Positions 16,532 to 25,382 of a DNA stretch of 64,000 bases are shown here, piece by piece. Position 1 is the stretch's first letter. Each line of letters opens with the position of its first letter. Position numbers and translations under genes: made by a program. The notes below the pieces were generated by a model. That model did no database searches. It saw nothing but the letters and a program-made list of their open reading frames with translations, and was not told where the DNA came from. The stretch comes from Tatumella punctata. Lineage in GTDB: Bacteria > Pseudomonadota > Gammaproteobacteria > Enterobacterales > Enterobacteriaceae. The DNA is taken from NCBI RefSeq assembly GCF_039523735.1, contig NZ_BAAAFW010000059.1, forward strand, positions 1 through 64,000, given 5' to 3'.

Positions 16532-18106
16532 CTACATTTGAGAGTTTATCTCTCGAAAGCTATTTAAAAAAATAGACCCTTGATTGTTATTTAACCTTAC
16601 ACCAGACTCCTGCTCAAAATTATATAGGTTTACATTTTTTAGAATAACCTTACCAGATAGACCTCTAATGGAAAATGTATCACCCCCTTTAATTGGAGGG
16701 AATGATAGTTCTATTTTTTTGTCACCTTTAACATAGGCTATTGTTTTATTATCACCAACACTTATTAAAAGATCGCCATAACCAGATAAATCTAAATCTA
16801 ACCTAGTTATACCTCCAGCATATCCAAAGTGATTTCTTTCAGGTGGTATGTTTTGCTCGATGTATGAGTCCTGACTAATTTCAATGCTCTTATTGATTTT
16901 TTTATTACCATAGGTTATGTCTTTACAGAACCACCCGTCACATCCCAAGCTAAAATTGCTGTTATAGATTAAATTTGCCCTATAATCCCTATACGTCCAG
17001 AGAGCATATCCAGAGCTATTATCTTTCAGTTGGCTAGACATCTCCTGCAGAAATTTAGGTATCTCATCATTTTTTATAACTGCATTATTTGATGCAGATG
17101 GAGTATTATCGACAAAGAGGAATTGTCCAATGATAACCTTATTCTTTGTACTTTCGTTTATTTTTTTTGACATGAAGTCGAAGGTGCCTATGGCCTGACT
17201 TGAACTGACCTTCTCTCCATTGTTCTCGGCACCTTGAGCAGGTGACCAATAAGAAAATAAGTATTTTGATGAGTCAATGGAATAAGTTTTTTTATGCGAA
17301 TACCAGTTAACTATTTTTTTTCCATTAAATATTGGGTCATCATCAACTCGAGCCTCTAGACTGGCACTTTTAAAATTACTTTTCATTATTGGCATAAGTT
17401 TATCCATAATGAAATAATCAAACCACTCATAGACTAATGAAAAATCTTCAGTGTCTGAGTCAGGTGCTGGGTATGCTCCAAATGAGGTTAATTCATTTTC
17501 ATGGGATTTGGCATATTCTTTTTTGTTAGTGGCTATCCAATCAGATAAACCTATTTCCTTACTTAATAAAGCTGATTCTTTTTTATCTTTCTTGTTTTTT
17601 ATATTATCAATAATTCCCCAGTAATCCTCCCAGGAAATGAATGAAGTGTCTGAGCAGTTTTTTGTTTTTTCGTTTATTTTTTTTAGATAATCACTCCATG
17701 AATTAATTGCTTCTTTATTGTTATAAAGTTTGAAGAATCTTTCTGTAGTTGGGTATTGCTCGTTGGGCATATAATCCCACAAATAAGAAACTCTAGTGAA
17801 AAATTTTATGTCGAGAGACTTAGCTAGGGAGCATAAGTCACCTAGTCTCTTCAAAGCTTGCTGATTATACTTTATAGGTGAAATTGATGGCTGAAATTCA
17901 CCCCATGGTACAGAAACAATAATTGCATTAAATCCATCTTTCTTTATTGATAGTAAGTTTTCTTTATCTTTGCTCACATCATTGGAGTTCCAGAAGTTTA
18001 TAGGCCATGCTGTACCAAAGTAGTTAACCCCTTTAATATCATCAGCATGTGATTGTAATGGTAGTGATAGAAATGCAATCAGTGGCAATACGTTTCGAAT
18101 TTTCAT
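16532..18106 (-). CDS. Secreted glycoside-hydrolase-like protein, candidate lysogenic conversion gene
   Basis: A 524-residue protein with a signal peptide (MKIRNVLPLIAFLSLPLQSHA, cleavage before DDIKG). The ATG at 18106 is chosen for its AAGGG site and the signal peptide; a longer open frame starts at 18148. Mature residues begin GVNYFGTAWPINFW and contain VPWGEFQP, a region like early strands of TIM-barrel glycosidases, with SLEARVDDDP and YALWTYRDY as later strand-like segments. The last ~130 residues (NSNFSLGCDGWFC...) resemble a beta-sandwich carbohydrate-binding module. No family or catalytic pair can be fixed by eye. The gene is very AT-rich, convergent with the tailspike and next to the prophage end, where P22-type phages carry O-antigen conversion genes. 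Confidence 0.68.
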   Translation of the reverse strand: MKIRNVLPLIAFLSLPLQSHADDIKGVNYFGTAWPINFWNSNDVSKDKENLLSIKKDGFNAIIVSVPWGEFQPSISPIKYNQQALKRLGDLCSLAKSLDIKFFTRVSYLWDYMPNEQYPTTERFFKLYNNKEAINSWSDYLKKINEKTKNCSDTSFISWEDYWGIIDNIKNKKDKKESALLSKEIGLSDWIATNKKEYAKSHENELTSFGAYPAPDSDTEDFSLVYEWFDYFIMDKLMPIMKSNFKSASLEARVDDDPIFNGKKIVNWYSHKKTYSIDSSKYLFSYWSPAQGAENNGEKVSSSQAIGTFDFMSKKINESTKNKVIIGQFLFVDNTPSASNNAVIKNDEIPKFLQEMSSQLKDNSSGYALWTYRDYRANLIYNSNFSLGCDGWFCKDITYGNKKINKSIEISQDSYIEQNIPPERNHFGYAGGITRLDLDLSGYGDLLISVGDNKTIAYVKGDKKIELSFPPIKGGDTFSIRGLSGKVILKNVNLYNFEQESGVRLNNNQGSIFLNSFREINSQM

Positions 18107-18505
18107 AATACCCTTTTTTTGGGGTTGTATTGAGGGGTGATACTGCAAGTTTACATTGGTTTAGGGTATATAAAAACACTAGGCTATAATTTTTTCTTTT
18201 AGGCTAGGGGGGGCCTTGAAGTGATGCATCTGGACGATGCCAGAGTAGTGACGCATTTGGTGAGGGGTTTTGAGGTGAGCAGGTATGAGAGCCCATCCCA
18301 AAAAAATCTCACTCTTTCCGTATAAGTCGTTAACATGTACCATATATTTGTTTGGAGGAAACAGGGATTTTGTATTGTGTACCAAATGGTGTACCAAATC
18401 CCAGATAATCCTAAAGCAGTGTAAGTTAAATCACTGAAATTAAATAAAAATCAATATTTGCATGTAGCCTTTGGTGTGGGTTACCACTGCAATTAAGGAT
18501 ATGAA
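18107..18505. other. Prophage right boundary (probable attR) and thrS leader
   Basis: No gene is supported in these 399 bases. Direct repeats TGTACCAAAT at 18378-18387 and 18390-18399 (12-bp spacing), plus a related TGTACCAT at 18336, may be integrase-binding sites or part of the attachment core. The prophage therefore probably ends near 18,400. The last ~100 bases resemble the enterobacterial thrS leader, which in E. coli contains the translational operator bound by ThrRS. An AAGGA ribosome-binding site precedes thrS. No tRNA gene is present, so integration used an intergenic site. Confidence 0.5.
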
Positions 18506-20434
18506 ATGCCAGTTATTACTCTTCCTGACGGAAGTCAGCGTTCTTATGACCATGCGGTCAGTGTTATGGATATTGCTCAGGATATCGGTCCGGGCCTGGC
18601 GAAAGCCTGTATTGCCGGCCGGGTCAACGGTGAATTAGTCGATGCTGTCGACCCTATCACCGACGACGCCGCAGTGGCGATCATTACGGCTAAAGAGGAT
18701 GCCGGAATCGAGATCATTCGTCACTCCTGTGCTCACCTGTTAGGGCATGCCATTAAACAACTGTGGCCTGATACCAAAATGGCGATCGGTCCGGTGATTG
18801 ACCACGGTTTCTACTACGATGTAGACATGGATCATACCCTGACCCGGGAAGACCTTGAGTTGCTCGAAAAGCGGATGCATCAGCTGGCTGAAACCAACTA
18901 CAATGTTATAAAAAATAAGGTCAGCTGGCAGGAAGCACGTGATACTTTCGAAGCACGCGGAGAAGCTTATAAAATTGCTATTCTTGATGAAAACATCAGC
19001 CATGACGATCGTCCCGGCTTATACCATCATGAAGAATACGTAGATATGTGTCGTGGTCCGCATGTCCCGAACATGCGTTTCTGCCATCATTTCCGGTTGC
19101 AAAAAACGGCCGGTGCATACTGGCGAGGCGACAGCAACAACAAAATGTTGCAGCGTATTTACGGAACGGCCTGGGCAGATAAAAAGCAGCTGGCGGCTTA
19201 TCTGAAACGTCTGGAAGAAGCGGCAAAACGCGATCACCGTAAAATCGGTAAACAGCTGGATTTGTATCATATGCAGGAAGAAGCACCGGGTATGGTGTTC
19301 TGGCATAATGATGGCTGGACAGTGTTCCGTGAACTGGAAGTGTTTGTCCGTACCAAGCTGAAAGAATACCAGTACCAGGAAGTGAAGGGTCCTTTTATGA
19401 TGGACCGTGTGCTGTGGGAAAAAACCGGTCACTGGGATAACTATAAAGAAGCTATGTTCACGACTTCTTCTGAGAATCGTGAATACTGCATTAAACCAAT
19501 GAACTGCCCGGGCCACGTGCAAATCTTTAACCAGGGTCTGAAGTCTTACCGTGATTTGCCTCTGCGCATGGCAGAATTTGGCAGTTGCCACCGTAATGAA
19601 CCGTCAGGGGCATTACATGGTCTGATGCGTGTCCGTGGCTTCACCCAGGATGATGCGCACATTTTCTGTACCGAAGATCAGATTCTGGATGAAGTGAACA
19701 GCTGTATCCGGATGATTTATGATATGTACGGCACTTTTGGTTTTGCGAAGATTGTTGTTAAACTGTCAACCCGTCCGGAAAAACGTATCGGCAGCGAGGA
19801 TTTATGGGATCGCGCCGAACAGAATCTGGCCGAAGCACTGACCGCAAATAATATCGAATTCGAATATCAGCCAGGTGAAGGGGCATTTTATGGCCCTAAA
19901 ATTGAATTTACCTTATATGATTGTCTGGATCGTGCGTGGCAGTGTGGTACAGTACAGCTCGACTTCTCTCTGCCAGGTCGTCTGGATGCGACTTATGTGG
20001 GTGAGAACAATGAACGTCAGACGCCGGTAATGATTCACCGTGCGATTCTGGGCTCAATGGAACGCTTTATCGGTATTCTGACTGAAGAATATGCCGGTTT
20101 CTTCCCGACCTGGCTGGCACCATTACAGGTTGTGTTGATGAATATTACCGACAGCCAGGCAGATTATGTCAACGAATTAACCCAAAAATTACAAAAAGCG
20201 GGTATTCGGGTAAAAGCGGACTTGAGAAACGAGAAGATAGGCTTTAAAATTCGTGAACACACATTACGTCGTGTCCCCTATATGTTAGTCTGCGGTGAAA
20301 AAGAAGTGGAAGCCGGTAAAGTAGCCGTGCGTACCCGCCGTGGTGTAGACTTAGGTTCTATGGACGTCGATGTATTTATAGATAAGCTGCAGCAAGAAAT
20401 TCGCAGCAGACATCTTCATCAATTGGAGGAGTAA
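18506..20434 (+). CDS. thrS: Threonyl-tRNA synthetase
   Basis: 642 residues, the E. coli length. It charges tRNA-Thr in the cytoplasm. Domains in order: N-terminal TGS domain (MPVITLPDGSQRSYD), editing domain with HSCAHLLGHA (residues ~73-82; zinc-type HxxxH), class II catalytic core with motif 2 around FGSCHRNEPSGALHGLMRVR, and anticodon-binding domain from ~535. It heads the thrS-infC-rpmI-rplT-pheMST-ihfA cluster. In E. coli ThrRS represses its own translation through the leader. Confidence 0.98.
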   Translation: MPVITLPDGSQRSYDHAVSVMDIAQDIGPGLAKACIAGRVNGELVDAVDPITDDAAVAIITAKEDAGIEIIRHSCAHLLGHAIKQLWPDTKMAIGPVIDHGFYYDVDMDHTLTREDLELLEKRMHQLAETNYNVIKNKVSWQEARDTFEARGEAYKIAILDENISHDDRPGLYHHEEYVDMCRGPHVPNMRFCHHFRLQKTAGAYWRGDSNNKMLQRIYGTAWADKKQLAAYLKRLEEAAKRDHRKIGKQLDLYHMQEEAPGMVFWHNDGWTVFRELEVFVRTKLKEYQYQEVKGPFMMDRVLWEKTGHWDNYKEAMFTTSSENREYCIKPMNCPGHVQIFNQGLKSYRDLPLRMAEFGSCHRNEPSGALHGLMRVRGFTQDDAHIFCTEDQILDEVNSCIRMIYDMYGTFGFAKIVVKLSTRPEKRIGSEDLWDRAEQNLAEALTANNIEFEYQPGEGAFYGPKIEFTLYDCLDRAWQCGTVQLDFSLPGRLDATYVGENNERQTPVMIHRAILGSMERFIGILTEEYAGFFPTWLAPLQVVLMNITDSQADYVNELTQKLQKAGIRVKADLRNEKIGFKIREHTLRRVPYMLVCGEKEVEAGKVAVRTRRGVDLGSMDVDVFIDKLQQEIRSRHLHQLEE

Positions 20435-20437
20435 GGT

Positions 20438-20980
20438 ATTAAAGGCGGAAAAAGAGTACAACCAACACGTCCGAACCGTATCAACGGCGAAATCCGTGCC
20501 ACAGAGGTACGTCTGACGGGTGTTGACGGTGAGCAGCTAGGCATTGTCAGCCTGCGCGAAGCTTTAGAAAAATCTGAAGAAGCAGGCGTGGATTTAGTTG
20601 AAATCAGCCCTAACGCCGAGCCGCCGGTTTGCCGCATTATGGATTACGGCAAATTCCTCTATGAAAAGAGCAAATCTTCTAAGGAACAGAAGAAAAAGCA
20701 AAAAATTGTCCAGGTTAAGGAAATTAAATTCCGTCCTGGTACAGATGAAGGCGACTATCAGGTCAAACTACGCAACCTGATTCGTTTTCTTGAAGAGGGC
20801 GATAAAGCCAAAATCACACTGCGTTTTCGTGGTCGTGAAATGGCGCACCAGCAGATTGGTATGGAAGTGCTTAACCGCGTGAAAGAAGATCTGTCTGAAC
20901 TGGCGGTTGTTGAATCCTTTCCTACAAGGATTGAAGGCCGTCAGATGATCATGGTGCTCGCACCTAAGAAGAAGCAGTAG
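20438..20980 (+). CDS. infC: Translation initiation factor IF-3 (AUU start)
   Basis: 180 residues, as in E. coli. It binds the 30S subunit, blocks premature 50S joining and checks the initiator tRNA/start codon. The start is the rare codon ATT at 20438, seven bases after GGAGG and four bases after the thrS stop; the protein then reads IKGGKRVQPTRPNRINGEIR-type sequence. This is the well-known arrangement that lets IF3 repress its own synthesis by rejecting non-canonical starts. An ATG at 20588 is internal. The C-terminal domain ends in MIMVLAPKKKQ. Confidence 0.97.
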   Translation: MKGGKRVQPTRPNRINGEIRATEVRLTGVDGEQLGIVSLREALEKSEEAGVDLVEISPNAEPPVCRIMDYGKFLYEKSKSSKEQKKKQKIVQVKEIKFRPGTDEGDYQVKLRNLIRFLEEGDKAKITLRFRGREMAHQQIGMEVLNRVKEDLSELAVVESFPTRIEGRQMIMVLAPKKKQ

Positions 20981-20990
20981 GCTTTCAAGT

Positions 20991-21030
20991 AATATTCCCG
21001 TTCTGCCGGTAACGGCAGAACGGGAATATT
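20991..21030 (+). promoter_or_regulatory. Long perfect hairpin between infC and rpmI
   Basis: An 18-base arm (20991-21008) is followed by the loop GTAA and its perfect complement (21013-21030). There is no T run, so it is not a standard terminator. In E. coli the infC-rpmI region contains the L20 translational operator and RNA-processing sites, so an RNA-level regulatory role is likely here. Confidence 0.7.
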
Positions 21031-21078
21031 CGCCTGCTGGTTCATTTTATTAACAATGCGAAGTGGATATTTTAAAAA

Positions 21079-21276
21079 ATGCCAAAGATTAAAACTGTAC
21101 GTGGAGCGGCTAAACGCTTCAAGAAGACCGCTTCTGGCGGCTTCAAGCGTAAACGCGCTAACCTGCGTCATATTCTGACCAAAAAGTCTACTAAGCGTAA
21201 ACGTCACCTGCGCCCTAAAGGCCTGGTATCTAAAGGCGATCTGGGTCTGGTTATTGCCTGCCTGCCGTACGCATAA
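21079..21276 (+). CDS. rpmI: 50S ribosomal protein L35
   Basis: 65 residues, highly basic, beginning MPKIKTVRGAAKRFKKTA, the family signature, and containing HILTKKSTKRKRHLR. It is a component of the large ribosomal subunit. It follows infC by 98 bases; in E. coli its translation is repressed by L20 through an upstream RNA structure and is coupled to rplT. The length and sequence are standard. Confidence 0.98.
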   Translation: MPKIKTVRGAAKRFKKTASGGFKRKRANLRHILTKKSTKRKRHLRPKGLVSKGDLGLVIACLPYA

Positions 21277-21318
21277 GTTAACTTTTTTTCTCACAGAATA
21301 TAAAACAGGAGAGCTATT

Positions 21319-21675
21319 ATGGCTCGTGTAAAACGTGGTGTAATTGCCCGCGCACGTCACAAAAAAATCTTAAAACAAGCTAAAGGTTACTACGGTGCAC
21401 GTTCACGTGTTTATCGTGTTGCCTTCCAGGCTGTTATCAAAGCTGGTCAGTACGCATACCGCGACCGTCGTCAACGTAAGCGTCAGTTCCGTCAGCTGTG
21501 GATTGCACGTATTAACGCTGCAGCCCGTCAGAATGGTCTGTCTTACAGCCGTTTCATCAATGGCCTGAAAAAAGCCTCAATTGAAATCGACCGTAAGATC
21601 CTGGCTGACATCGCAGTATTCGACAAAGTAGCTTTCGCTGCTTTAGTTGAAAAAGCGAAATCAGTTCTGGCATAA
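21319..21675 (+). CDS. rplT: 50S ribosomal protein L20
   Basis: 118 residues with the family N-terminus MARVKRGVIARARHKKILKQ and a basic N-terminal extension that binds 23S rRNA. It is required early in 50S assembly and in E. coli represses rpmI-rplT translation. AGGAG precedes the ATG. A strong intrinsic terminator follows 8 bases after the stop, separating this group from the pheMST unit. Confidence 0.98.
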   Translation: MARVKRGVIARARHKKILKQAKGYYGARSRVYRVAFQAVIKAGQYAYRDRRQRKRQFRQLWIARINAAARQNGLSYSRFINGLKKASIEIDRKILADIAVFDKVAFAALVEKAKSVLA

Positions 21676-21682
21676 GTCAGAT

Positions 21683-21711
21683 AAAAAAGGGAGCTTGCTC
21701 CCTTTTTTATT
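21683..21711 (+). terminator. Intrinsic terminator after rplT
   Basis: AAAAAAGGGAGC, a short TTG-type loop, then GCTCCCTTTTTTATT form a stem followed by a T run directly downstream of rplT. Confidence 0.92.
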
Positions 21712-21799
21712 ATGATATGTAAATGCTAACTGTTTGACTTTTATCTGTTATTATAACGTTTCTGACTACCAGCCTGACGGCTAAACAGGTAACCTGAAT

Positions 21800-21844
21800 A
21801 TGAATTCCGCTATTTTTCGCTTCTTTTTTTACTTTAGCACCTGA
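21800..21844 (+). CDS. pheM: Phenylalanine leader peptide
   Basis: The 14-residue peptide MNSAIFRFFFYFST has five phenylalanines, three of them consecutive, and differs from the E. coli PheM peptide as I recall it by one residue. Ribosome stalling at the Phe codons when charged tRNA-Phe is scarce favours an antiterminator in the RNA, so that pheST is transcribed. It lies between the rplT terminator and the pheST attenuator. Confidence 0.97.
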   Translation: MNSAIFRFFFYFST

Positions 21845-21890
21845 ACCCGGGGGCTTGTGCGCAGCAGAAAAGAAACGAAAAATCGCGCTA

Positions 21891-21917
21891 AAAGCCTCCC
21901 TGGTGGAGGCTTTGTTA
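21891..21917 (+). promoter_or_regulatory. pheST attenuator (intrinsic terminator)
   Basis: AAAGCCTCC...GGAGGCTTTGTTATTT forms a stable stem with a U-rich tail 46 bases after the pheM stop. Together with the Phe-rich leader peptide this is the classic attenuation control of pheST. Confidence 0.92.
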
Positions 21918-21991
21918 TTTCTGGCGACCTATACCAGGGCTACGGTCCAAACAAGAACAGAACACCAGACTAACTGGAAGAAGAGGAAAAC

Positions 21992-22975
21992 ATGTCCCAA
22001 CTCGCAGAATTAGTGGCCCGCGCAAGGGCTGCTATAGACGAGGCGACGGATATCGCCACCCTGGATGCTGTCCGCGTCGAATACCTGGGGAAAAAAGGCC
22101 ATCTGACTCTGCAGATGACGACATTACGTGAATTACCGGCTGAGGAACGTCCTGCGGCCGGTGCGGTAATTAACGAAGCCAAACAACAGGTGCAGGAACA
22201 ATTAACCCTGCGTAAACAGACGCTGGAAACCGCGGCGCTGAACGAACGACTGTCTGCTGAAACGATTGATGTTTCTCTGCCCGGGCGTCGTATAGAAAAT
22301 GGCGGACTGCATCCGGTAACCCGAACCATCGATCGTATCGAACACTTTTTCGGTGAGCTGGGTTTTACAACCGTGACCGGCCCGGAAATTGAAGATGCGT
22401 ATTATAACTTCGATGCCCTGAATATTCCCGGCCATCACCCGGCCCGTGCTGACCATGATACCTTCTGGTTTGATGCACAACGCCTGCTGCGTACCCAGAC
22501 ATCAGGTATGCAGATCCGTACCCTGGAGAAAAATCAGCCACCGGTGCGTATTATTGTTCCCGGCCGTGTCTACCGTAATGATTATGATCAGACCCACACA
22601 CCTATGTTCCACCAGATGGAAGGTCTGATTGTTGATAAAGACATCAGCTTTACCAATCTGAAAGGCACGCTGCACGATTTCCTGAATAACTTCTTTGAGG
22701 AAGATCTGCAGGTCCGCTTCCGTCCTTCCTATTTCCCGTTCACTGAGCCGTCGGCTGAAGTTGATGTCATGGGCAAAAACGGCAAATGGCTTGAAGTTCT
22801 GGGCTGCGGAATGGTGCACCCGAATGTATTACGCAATGTCGGGATTGATCCGGAAGTGTATTCCGGTTTCGCTTTTGGTATGGGTATGGAACGTCTGACG
22901 ATGCTGCGTTATGGCGTGACGGATTTACGTGCATTCTTCGAAAACGATCTGCGTTTTCTGAAACAGTTTAAATAA
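21992..22975 (+). CDS. pheS: Phenylalanyl-tRNA synthetase alpha subunit
   Basis: 327 residues as in E. coli. It is the catalytic subunit of the alpha2-beta2 enzyme. The N-terminal ~85 residues form the coiled-coil tRNA-binding arm. The class II core includes HPVTRTIDRIEHFFGELGF, motif 2 region RVYRNDYDQTHTPMFHQMEG, and motif 3 GFAFGMGMERLTMLRYG near the C-terminus. A GGAAGAAGAGGA site precedes the ATG. It is cotranscribed with pheT, 15 bases downstream. Confidence 0.98.
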   Translation: MSQLAELVARARAAIDEATDIATLDAVRVEYLGKKGHLTLQMTTLRELPAEERPAAGAVINEAKQQVQEQLTLRKQTLETAALNERLSAETIDVSLPGRRIENGGLHPVTRTIDRIEHFFGELGFTTVTGPEIEDAYYNFDALNIPGHHPARADHDTFWFDAQRLLRTQTSGMQIRTLEKNQPPVRIIVPGRVYRNDYDQTHTPMFHQMEGLIVDKDISFTNLKGTLHDFLNNFFEEDLQVRFRPSYFPFTEPSAEVDVMGKNGKWLEVLGCGMVHPNVLRNVGIDPEVYSGFAFGMGMERLTMLRYGVTDLRAFFENDLRFLKQFK

Positions 22976-22990
22976 GGGCAGGGTTATCCA

Positions 22991-25378
22991 ATGAAATTCA
23001 GTGAACTTTGGTTACGTGAATGGGTAAATCCGGCCCTGACCAGTGAAGAACTTTCTGAACAAATTACCATGGCCGGTCTGGAAGTTGACGGCACCGCGCC
23101 GGTGGCGGGCGATTTTCATGGCGTTGTGGTCGGTGAAGTTGTTGAATGCGAACAACACCCGAATGCTGATAAGTTGCGGGTCACCAAAGTCAACGTAGGC
23201 GGCGATCGTCTGCTGGACATCGTCTGTGGCGCACCCAACTGTCGCAAAGGCCTGAAAGTCGCCGTAGCGACTGTCGGTGCGGTTCTGCCGGGTGACTTTA
23301 AAATTAAAGCTGCCAAACTGCGGGGTGAGCCGTCGGAGGGTATGCTGTGCTCTTATTCAGAACTGGGCATTGCCGTTGAATCTGATGGCATTATGGAATT
23401 ACCTGCCGGGGCTGTGGCGGGTACTGATTTCCGTAAGTTCCTGCAACTGGATGACACGACCATTGAAATCAGTGTGACGCCTAACCGTGCTGACTGTCTG
23501 GGTATTATGGGGATAGCCCGTGATGTTGCGGTTCTGAATGGTCTCAGGTTATCTGAGCCAGAGATCGAACCGGTAGTGGCAACCACTGATCGTCGTTTCC
23601 CGATTGAAGTACAGGCGACAGAGGCCTGCCCGCGCTATCTGGGCCGTGTGATTAGCGGAATAAATGTTGCTGCTGATACTCCGTTATGGATGAAAGAAAA
23701 ATTACGCCGTTGTGGTATTCGTTCTATTGATGCGGTTGTCGATGTCACGAACTATGTATTGCTGGAACTTGGTCAGCCGATGCACGCTTTTGACCTCGAC
23801 CGTTTACAGGGCGGCATTATTGTTCGCCTGGCCGACGAAGGTGAAAAACTGACCCTGCTCGACGGTAATGAAGCGACCCTCAGCGCAGATACTCTGGTTA
23901 TCGCTGACCAGCAAAAAGCTCTGGCGATGGCGGGTATCTTTGGCGGAGAAGAGTCAGGTGTTAATCATCAGACACAAAATCTGTTGCTCGAATGTGCCTG
24001 GTTTAATCCGTTAGCCATTACTGGCCGGGCGCGTCGTCAGGGGCTGCATACCGATGCATCTCACCGTTATGAACGTGGTGTCGATACCACGCTGCAATAT
24101 AAAGCAATGGAACGGGCTACCCGTTTACTGCTGGATATCTGCGGTGGTGAAGCCGGACCGGTGATCGACTGTACTCATCAGCAAGCATTACCGGTGCCAG
24201 CGACCATTACTCTGCGTCGCCAGAAACTGGACCGTCTGATTGGGCACTCTATTGCCGATGCGCAGGTGACCGATATTCTGCAACGTCTGGGATGTAACGT
24301 TACCTGCGGGCAGGATGAGTGGACGGCGACGGCCCCGGGCTGGCGTTTTGATATGGCTATCGAAGAAGATCTGGTGGAAGAGGTTGCGCGGGTCTACGGA
24401 TATAACAATATCCCCGATGTTCCTGTCAAAGCCGATCTGGTGATGCCGGTACACCGCGAAGCCAGTCTGTCCCTGAAACGTGTAAAAGCAATGCTGGTTG
24501 ATAAAGGCTATCAGGAAGCGATTACCTACAGTTTTGTCGATCCTAAAGTGCAGAGTCTGGTACATCCGGGTGAAGAAGCGCTGATCCTGCCAAACCCGAT
24601 CTCCAGCGAAATGTCAGCGATGCGTCTGTCACTGTTACCGGGATTACTGGGAGCGGTAGTCTATAACCAGAATCGCCAGCAAAGCCGCGTCCGTTTATTT
24701 GAAAGCGGGTTGCGTTTTGTTCCCGACAGTTCGGCAGAACTGGGGATCCGTCAGCAGACTATGCTGGCCGGGGTAATTACGGGTACCCGGGTTGAAGAGC
24801 ACTGGGACCAGCAGCGTGCGACTGTCGACTTTTTTGACCTGAAAGGTGATCTGGAGTCGGTGCTTGACCTGACAGCGAAAGGTGAGCAGATTGAATTCCG
24901 CGCGGCGGCACATTCTGCACTTCATCCGGGACAGACTGCGGGTATTTATTTGCAGGATCAATGCATTGGTTTTATCGGCGTGGTTCACCCGGAACTGGAA
25001 CGTAAGCTTGATCTGAATGGCCGTACTGTCGTTTTCGAACTGCAGTGGGATCAGCTTGCAGACCGCGTCCTGCCTGCTGCGAAAGATATTTCCCGCTTCC
25101 CGGCTAACCGTCGTGATATCGCGGTTGTGGTGGCCGAAAACGTCCCTGCGGCAGCAGTAATTGCAGAGTGTAAGAAAGTTGGCGTAAATCAGTTAGTTGG
25201 CGTAAACTTGTTTGACGTGTACCGAGGTAAGGGTGTGAGTGAGGGTTATAAGAGCCTTGCAATCAGCCTGATTTTGCAGGATACCAGCCGGACACTCGAA
25301 GAAGACGAAATCGCCGCGACTGTTGCTAATTGTGTTGCGGCATTAAAAGAGCGATTCCAGGCAACCTTGAGGGATTGA
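22991..25378 (+). CDS. pheT: Phenylalanyl-tRNA synthetase beta subunit
   Basis: 795 residues, as in E. coli. It begins MKFSELWLREWVNP and has an EMAP/tRNA-binding domain at ~40-150, the B3/B4 editing domain (~210-400), B5 domain, an inactive class II-like core, and the C-terminal ferredoxin-like anticodon domain (FPANRRDIAVVVAENVPAAA region). It removes mis-charged Tyr and binds tRNA-Phe. Only four bases separate its stop from ihfA. Confidence 0.98.
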   Translation: MKFSELWLREWVNPALTSEELSEQITMAGLEVDGTAPVAGDFHGVVVGEVVECEQHPNADKLRVTKVNVGGDRLLDIVCGAPNCRKGLKVAVATVGAVLPGDFKIKAAKLRGEPSEGMLCSYSELGIAVESDGIMELPAGAVAGTDFRKFLQLDDTTIEISVTPNRADCLGIMGIARDVAVLNGLRLSEPEIEPVVATTDRRFPIEVQATEACPRYLGRVISGINVAADTPLWMKEKLRRCGIRSIDAVVDVTNYVLLELGQPMHAFDLDRLQGGIIVRLADEGEKLTLLDGNEATLSADTLVIADQQKALAMAGIFGGEESGVNHQTQNLLLECAWFNPLAITGRARRQGLHTDASHRYERGVDTTLQYKAMERATRLLLDICGGEAGPVIDCTHQQALPVPATITLRRQKLDRLIGHSIADAQVTDILQRLGCNVTCGQDEWTATAPGWRFDMAIEEDLVEEVARVYGYNNIPDVPVKADLVMPVHREASLSLKRVKAMLVDKGYQEAITYSFVDPKVQSLVHPGEEALILPNPISSEMSAMRLSLLPGLLGAVVYNQNRQQSRVRLFESGLRFVPDSSAELGIRQQTMLAGVITGTRVEEHWDQQRATVDFFDLKGDLESVLDLTAKGEQIEFRAAAHSALHPGQTAGIYLQDQCIGFIGVVHPELERKLDLNGRTVVFELQWDQLADRVLPAAKDISRFPANRRDIAVVVAENVPAAAVIAECKKVGVNQLVGVNLFDVYRGKGVSEGYKSLAISLILQDTSRTLEEDEIAATVANCVAALKERFQATLRD

Positions 25379-25382
25379 ACTT

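Noticed and set aside
18179..18397. 72-codon ORF on the minus strand at the prophage boundary
   Set aside because: Its sequence resembles no integrase, excisionase or other family, and its start lies within the TGTACCAAAT repeats; treated as noncoding att/leader DNA.
20588..20980. infC beginning at ATG 20588
   Set aside because: The frame upstream matches IF3 to the ATT codon at 20438, which has a Shine-Dalgarno sequence at the end of thrS.
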